Origin: Amoebidium appalachense
Taxonomy: Eukaryota > Ichthyosporea
Assembly: GCA_963693365.1 (NCBI GenBank)
Contig: CAVNZM010000002.1
Coordinates: 13,702,001-13,766,000 of the forward strand
Direction of reading: 5' to 3'
DNA length: 64,000 nucleotides
In this document: positions 54,675 through 64,000 of the stretch, piece by piece
Layout: each line of letters opens with the position of its first letter
How positions within the stretch are numbered: the first letter of the stretch is position 1
The notes under the pieces: generated by a model
What the model was told of the DNA's origin: nothing
Seen by the model: the letters and a program-made list of their open reading frames with translations, nothing else
Database searches by the model: none
Translations under genes and position numbers: made by a program

Positions 54675-64000
<9,326 letters not shown>

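Overview
This is an intron-rich nuclear genome segment from a eukaryote. The coding sequence is ordinary, with a moderately GC-rich third position, but the introns and spacers are extreme. They hold dozens of pure C (or G) runs of 15 to 68 bases, long (AC)n/(GT)n arrays, GGGT and CCCA tetranucleotide arrays, and pyrimidine-only stretches over 1 kb. The protein-coding set is a YANK/STK32 kinase, a PCTAIRE-type CDK, a thioredoxin-fold membrane protein, a proteasomal RPT5 ATPase and a CRTAC1-like beta-propeller. This suggests a protist or alga, or a unicellular relative of animals. The lineage cannot be fixed from the sequence alone.

Layout. 1-3659: low-complexity spacer without a recognisable gene. 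3660-23027 (+): a 19-exon gene that I reassembled with consistent reading phase. It is predicted to make a secreted protein of about 2467 residues: signal peptide, seven DxDxDG propeller blades, an ASPIC/UnbV-like domain, then about 1900 residues of Ala/Ser/Thr-rich 11-residue repeats. 23028-26401: spacer. 26402-30620 (+): four-exon STK32/YANK kinase. 30621-33041: spacer with a 102-unit AC array. 33042-37867 (-): five-exon thioredoxin-fold type I membrane protein without a CxxC motif. 37868-39173: compact AT-richer region between divergent genes. 39174-52303 (+): eleven-exon PCTAIRE kinase; a 274-codon ORF lies on the opposite strand inside its seventh intron. 52304-54674: spacer between convergent genes, containing a short inverted-repeat element. 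54675 to the right edge (-): PSMC3/RPT5, lacking only its N-terminal exons.

The genes do not form a pathway. The most unusual object is the propeller/ASPIC plus 11-mer-repeat protein, whose repeat half carries two copies of a larger module with a cysteine pair and a GWFG motif. Other noteworthy signals are a dispersed repeat family of about 150 bp that sits beside G/C runs, a TIR element with perfect 25-bp ends, probable GC-AG introns, a decayed copy of a splice acceptor plus exon start, and marked enrichment of CCAATCA. Exon boundaries were called by eye from splice consensus, reading phase and family similarity remembered from known proteins; no database was searched.
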